From Nageia nagi (taxonomy: Eukaryota; Pinophyta): a DNA stretch of 64,000 nt. The position numbers were made by a program, and so were the translations under genes. The notes under the pieces are model-generated. The model was not told the DNA's origin. It saw only the letters and a list, made by a program, of their open reading frames with translations, and did no database searches. This document shows, in pieces, positions 60,326 to 64,000 of the stretch (position 1 is the first letter of the stretch; the number at the start of each line of letters is the position of its first letter). The stretch covers positions 173,848,001-173,912,000 of the forward strand of contig JBITNC010000001.1 of the NCBI GenBank assembly GCA_050084985.1, given 5' to 3'.

Positions 60326-61089
60326 TGTGTTTGGGTTGCAAAAATACCCCAAGTATGCAAAATTATTCCTTAAATATAAAAAGTTGCATATCTAGTGTAC
60401 ATTAGGTAGGATAGTTTTTTTTCTAGCCATTATCAATTATTGTTCATTATATGCATGAGTTTATTGATTTATTTTTTTCATGAAAAGAATACTTTCACTA
60501 TTTCTTCAAGTTTCTATTCTTTGACCTAAAACTCATTTTGCTAGTAGTGTTTCATCGATTTTTAGGCTGTTGATGGTGTGCATTTCTCAAAAATAGAATT
60601 GAAATGGATAGTATTTAATTAATGCTTATTATATTTTTGACTCATGGAAATGATTAAAATATGCATGGAATGTTGTTAACAAGAAAAACTTAACATTGTT
60701 TATTGTTTCCTCATTTGGTACCTTCAAATCTAACTAGGAGGTTCATTTATTTTTTTCATTATTGATTGAGAATTTTAAGTACTTGACTATGTGATATTAC
60801 ATGAATATATATTGAAGTTCATTGTTTGGATTCATGGAAACTTAAATGTTGCACAAATGATCTTTTTATGATGGGTTCATTGCTTATTATTTAAACTTGT
60901 ACATTGTGAGTTTACATGTTTAATCCAAATGCATGGTGCAACAACAAAATTGAACCATTCACATTCATTCATAAAGAAACTAAGATATACCAAACACATT
61001 TTTACATAAGGTTGAGCAAAATAGATCATATATATATATATATATAATGAATCATATAATGTACAATGTGGGGTGGACACAAAATCTAT
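60326..61089. other. AT-rich sequence, nothing recognised
   Basis: No coding signal. A short (TA)n run is at about 61028-61046. Confidence 0.5.
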
Positions 61090-62860
61090 GGCCTAGGCTA
61101 CTGATGAGCACTACTCCCACTGCTATTAGTATCCTTTATCCTCTACCTAACCCAGTGGCTACTACCACTAGCTCTTGATAGTGACACTTCACCCTACACA
61201 ATATTAGTGTTGATCCCCTAAGCTGATATGAGAGATTTAGCTCTCTCATATTTCCCCCAGAGGGTAGCTATCCTTCCCTCCTTCCATTTGATTTGATCCA
61301 TGAGGCTTTGTATAAAATCCCACTACTCATTAGATGGAGGCATATCCATCCTCTCCTATAACCCCTTCATAAATTACTCTAATGTAGCAATTTGTGTTTC
61401 CTGAGCTACAAGTGTGGCCTTTAGGGCTACCACCTATCCCTCTAGATGCTTGAGGCTTTCATTCTCTACCTCTAGAGTTGCCATTCATATCTTCATATCT
61501 CTTGCAAATAATGTGTACACTGTTAGTCCTATAATCACATATTAAATGGTAAAATTACATGTGTGGTAAGTCTTTTTACCCAGAATTGTAGCCTCAGCTA
61601 AAGTAGCTAATCCTGGTGTTACTCCTTCCTACTACATGTGAATATTATGCATTGAATTATTTACCTAGTAGAGGTCATCCTTAGAGGACCCCTCATTCGT
61701 TGTTTCCTCATCCTTGTCCATGCCTAAATCAGTAGGATGAACTCCTAACCATAAAGCTACATATCCTTGAACCACTCTTGGAACCATGGATATATCAGTT
61801 ACTGCATCATGTATCTAAGGCTCCTCCTAAGTGATCCTCCATGGTGGTATCACATGCACTCCTATAGGAGCATCTCTCTCTTCCATGTATTGATGGTAAT
61901 AAACTAGAGCTAGTGGATCCCCTATTGAATCCTAAATTATCTGAGTACCTGGTGTGGATAGTATGGATCCACCACCTTCCTCCTAATTTAGAGGAAATAT
62001 TCTTAATGAACCCATGCAAGCTAGTGTGCATCATCATCCCATAAAAATTTTGCATAAGAGATCCATATAAGGTCTTCTGCATGCATGCCATCGATCTCTA
62101 TCCTCTTAGCCTGCAAAGAATGTGGGTACCTATACCCATTGATCCTTGACATTTATCATGCTAGTGTAATGTCTCTTGGGTCTTCCCAACTCCTCTATAA
62201 CCCAATTGATCTCATCATCATGATCTTCTCATAGGGCCAAACTTGGAGAAGAGCCACATGTGCTACCATGACATTGAATTTGTCAATGCTCATAAAGTTT
62301 TAAATATATTGGTACAATTGTACCAAAACCAATGGCCCTCATGTAAACTATGTACCTCTCACACACATCTCTTGGACCACCCAAGCCAAGCCAAGTGGAA
62401 AAAAGGAGATGCTCTTATCTAGACATAGGTATCTTATCAACTACACAAATTGGTACACCTCTATTAACCTGACCACTTGATGCTCCCAATCATGATCACC
62501 CTCTTCGATCAACCATAATGCTAGTTGCTCATGCATGTTATTATCTAATACCTCCATCTAGTGAACTAATCTTTCCCTAATGGGAATATCCCATATCTAG
62601 TAAACATCTAACAATGTGATGATAATTTCAACAAGGGTAAGGTTAAAGGTATTTTAATCCATATCCCAACACTCTACTAGCATTGTCAAGAGTGGCATGT
62701 CTTACTAGATGTGTCCAACAATGGCTAAGTCTACTAGCCCATATCGTGTGAGTATGTCATCAAAATGATTCATCCTTAGCCATGTCCTAGCCTTCTCCAT
62801 CATGACTATATCCATGGTTCCATCTTGAATTAAGACCTTGCATTATTGCAAGGTGATAAA
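61090..62860 (-). pseudogene. Plant-mobile-domain-like gene relic with coiled-coil tail
   Basis: Read on the minus strand, the N-terminal half (62810-62300) shows KARTWLRMNHFDDILTRYGL, then LLTMLVECWD and NTFNLTLVEIIITLLDVY followed by a DIPIRERLV block. This order resembles the plant mobile domain (PMD / MAIN-like, PF10536), in which a Trp and a TF-L-x-E-x-T-x-T-L-D motif recur. Further blocks are HEQLALWLIEEGDHDWEHQV, SIDKFNVMVAHVALLQVWPY (62290-62220) and DITLA...INGYRYPHSLQ (62170-62110). The C-terminal part (61500-61100) is coiled-coil-like: MATLEVENESLKHLEG, VVALKATLVAQETQIATLE, IKWKEGRIATLWGKYERAKS. Many TAG/TAA stops interrupt it and introns are possible near 61550. PMD genes exist both as plant genes and as cargo of transposons; no terminal repeats are visible here. 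Confidence 0.55.
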
Positions 62861-64000
62861 TAAACATATTAACCCTAAAATTCATATATACAACATTTCA
62901 ACTTCAAAATTATTAGACTAACACCAAATAAATTGGAATTTTCAAGTTAAATAAATAAATTGATAGGAGAGTTGGCTTACCTCACTATGTGACCTCATCA
63001 TCTAGTAATTGGGAACCAAATACCTCTTCAATCATTGTTAACCATGGAAGGAAAAAATGGGTAAATGAATCAATGAATGGGAAAATCACACGATTAATAA
63101 AAATGCTCATGGTAGCACTAGGGAAATAGAGTGTAAGTCAACATCAAGTGTAGGGAGTAGACATAGCAAATCCACATGATGAGTTGGAGGAACAAAGAGC
63201 ACCAAGATTCCAAATCACCAAAATAATTGGACAAATAAAGTGATAGTAGAAATAAAGGCAAATAAAATAAAATTCAAATTGTTGCTTTTTTATTATTCCT
63301 TTCCTTTAAAGCCCTATGTCTTTCTCCTATTAATTTTTGGCCTTCTAAAAATATTATTTTTTATTTTCATGGTGTTTGAGATTATTTTACATGAATATGA
63401 TTTCTTTTTCAAAAACTACTTTTGCTACTTTTATGCTATCGATGACATCATTTTCTTCAAATTGATTATCAATTTATCAATTATCATTCCAAACTGGTAA
63501 AGTCATGCATTTTATTTCTTCACATTGAATTTTTTGTTATTTCTTATTCTTTTATATTGTTTAAATTTATTTATTTTAAATAGACACCACCAGCAACATA
63601 GATTTGATCAAATTGCTAAAATTTTCAAATACGTTTCTTTAATTTTCATTGTCATTGATTTTATTAAATGATCATTTTGAGTGTTGGATCCTTGAAAATG
63701 TTAGAATTTTATTGCTAATGATCATAGTGATTAAAATTATATGCCAAATTTTTCACCTCTAAAATTATGCATGATTTACGATTGTTGTATACTTGAAAAT
63801 TCATGTTTCATTATTAATTGGATGTGCCATTTCTCCTTAAGATTAAATCATCCATTAAAGCATATCCAACAGCATGGAAATAATATAATTAAGTGTGCTT
63901 TCAAATGATTGTTATGATTACATGGTATTACAAATTCAAAGTGATGAAGTATTTGATTTTACAAGTATTTTCATAGGTAAATTGAATATACGGTTAAATG
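62861..64000. other. AT-rich sequence, nothing recognised
   Basis: An 86-codon open frame at 63240-63500 is dominated by F, L, I and K from AT-rich composition and has no recognisable domain. Confidence 0.5.

Noticed and set aside
63240-63500. 86-codon hydrophobic frame suggesting a membrane protein
   Set aside because: The composition follows from AT-rich sequence (F, L, I, K). No motif or conserved neighbour is present.

Overview
The window looks like nuclear DNA of a land plant with a large, very AT-rich, repeat-filled genome. The evidence is a decayed DYW-type pentatricopeptide (PPR) gene, a plant-mobile-domain-like remnant, GT-AG introns in decayed genes, and Ty1/copia, Ty3/gypsy and LINE elements, many of them nested. 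I see no cellular gene that could still be expressed intact. The only convincing intact reading frame is a retroelement gag at 35964-37010. The species cannot be read from the sequence.

Layout. 1-2280: DDE-type transposase relic (+), then a pyrimidine minisatellite and a tRNA-Lys-like cloverleaf at 2628-2700. 4777-6717: decayed multi-exon gene (-) with a proline-rich minisatellite in its first exon. 7330-9348: Ty3/gypsy pol relic (+). 9360-9548: 3' part of a LINE, which runs into the largest feature of the window, eleven tandem copies of a 1.31-kb unit (9549-23934). 25600-26430: LINE reverse transcriptase relic (-). 26460-26660: a diverged relative of the array unit. 27.4-29.0 kb: a 35-bp minisatellite split by about 0.9 kb. 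29276-30790: PPR-DYW pseudogene and a second PPR piece abutting a Ty3/gypsy RNase H relic (-). 31480-33536: a long decayed frame that begins like a copia gag and continues as an acidic, Cys/His-containing protein that I do not recognise.

33.8-41.0 kb is a three-level nest. A gag-only LTR element (E2, 34037-41018, duplication AAATG) sits in the end of the copia-like unit. A much younger gag-only LTR element (E1, 34204-38612, duplication GTATA) sits inside one E2 LTR. The E1 LTRs are about 1.56 kb, and I see one single-base length difference between them. 43.3-44.2 kb holds a second relic of the 5'-end transposase family. 49.3-51.2 and 59.9-60.3 kb are two halves of a Ty3/gypsy gag split by a full-length but dead Ty1/copia element (E4, 51191-59874). 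61.1-62.9 kb is a plant-mobile-domain-like pseudogene (-) with a coiled-coil tail.

Two themes run through the window. First, old coding relics are broken mainly by TAA/TAG codons, often where the family carries glutamine, with few frameshifts; this points to C-to-T decay and fits the low CpG content. Second, E1, E2 and apparently the copia-like unit each have gag or a gag-like frame but no pol, so they would need enzymes supplied by other elements.
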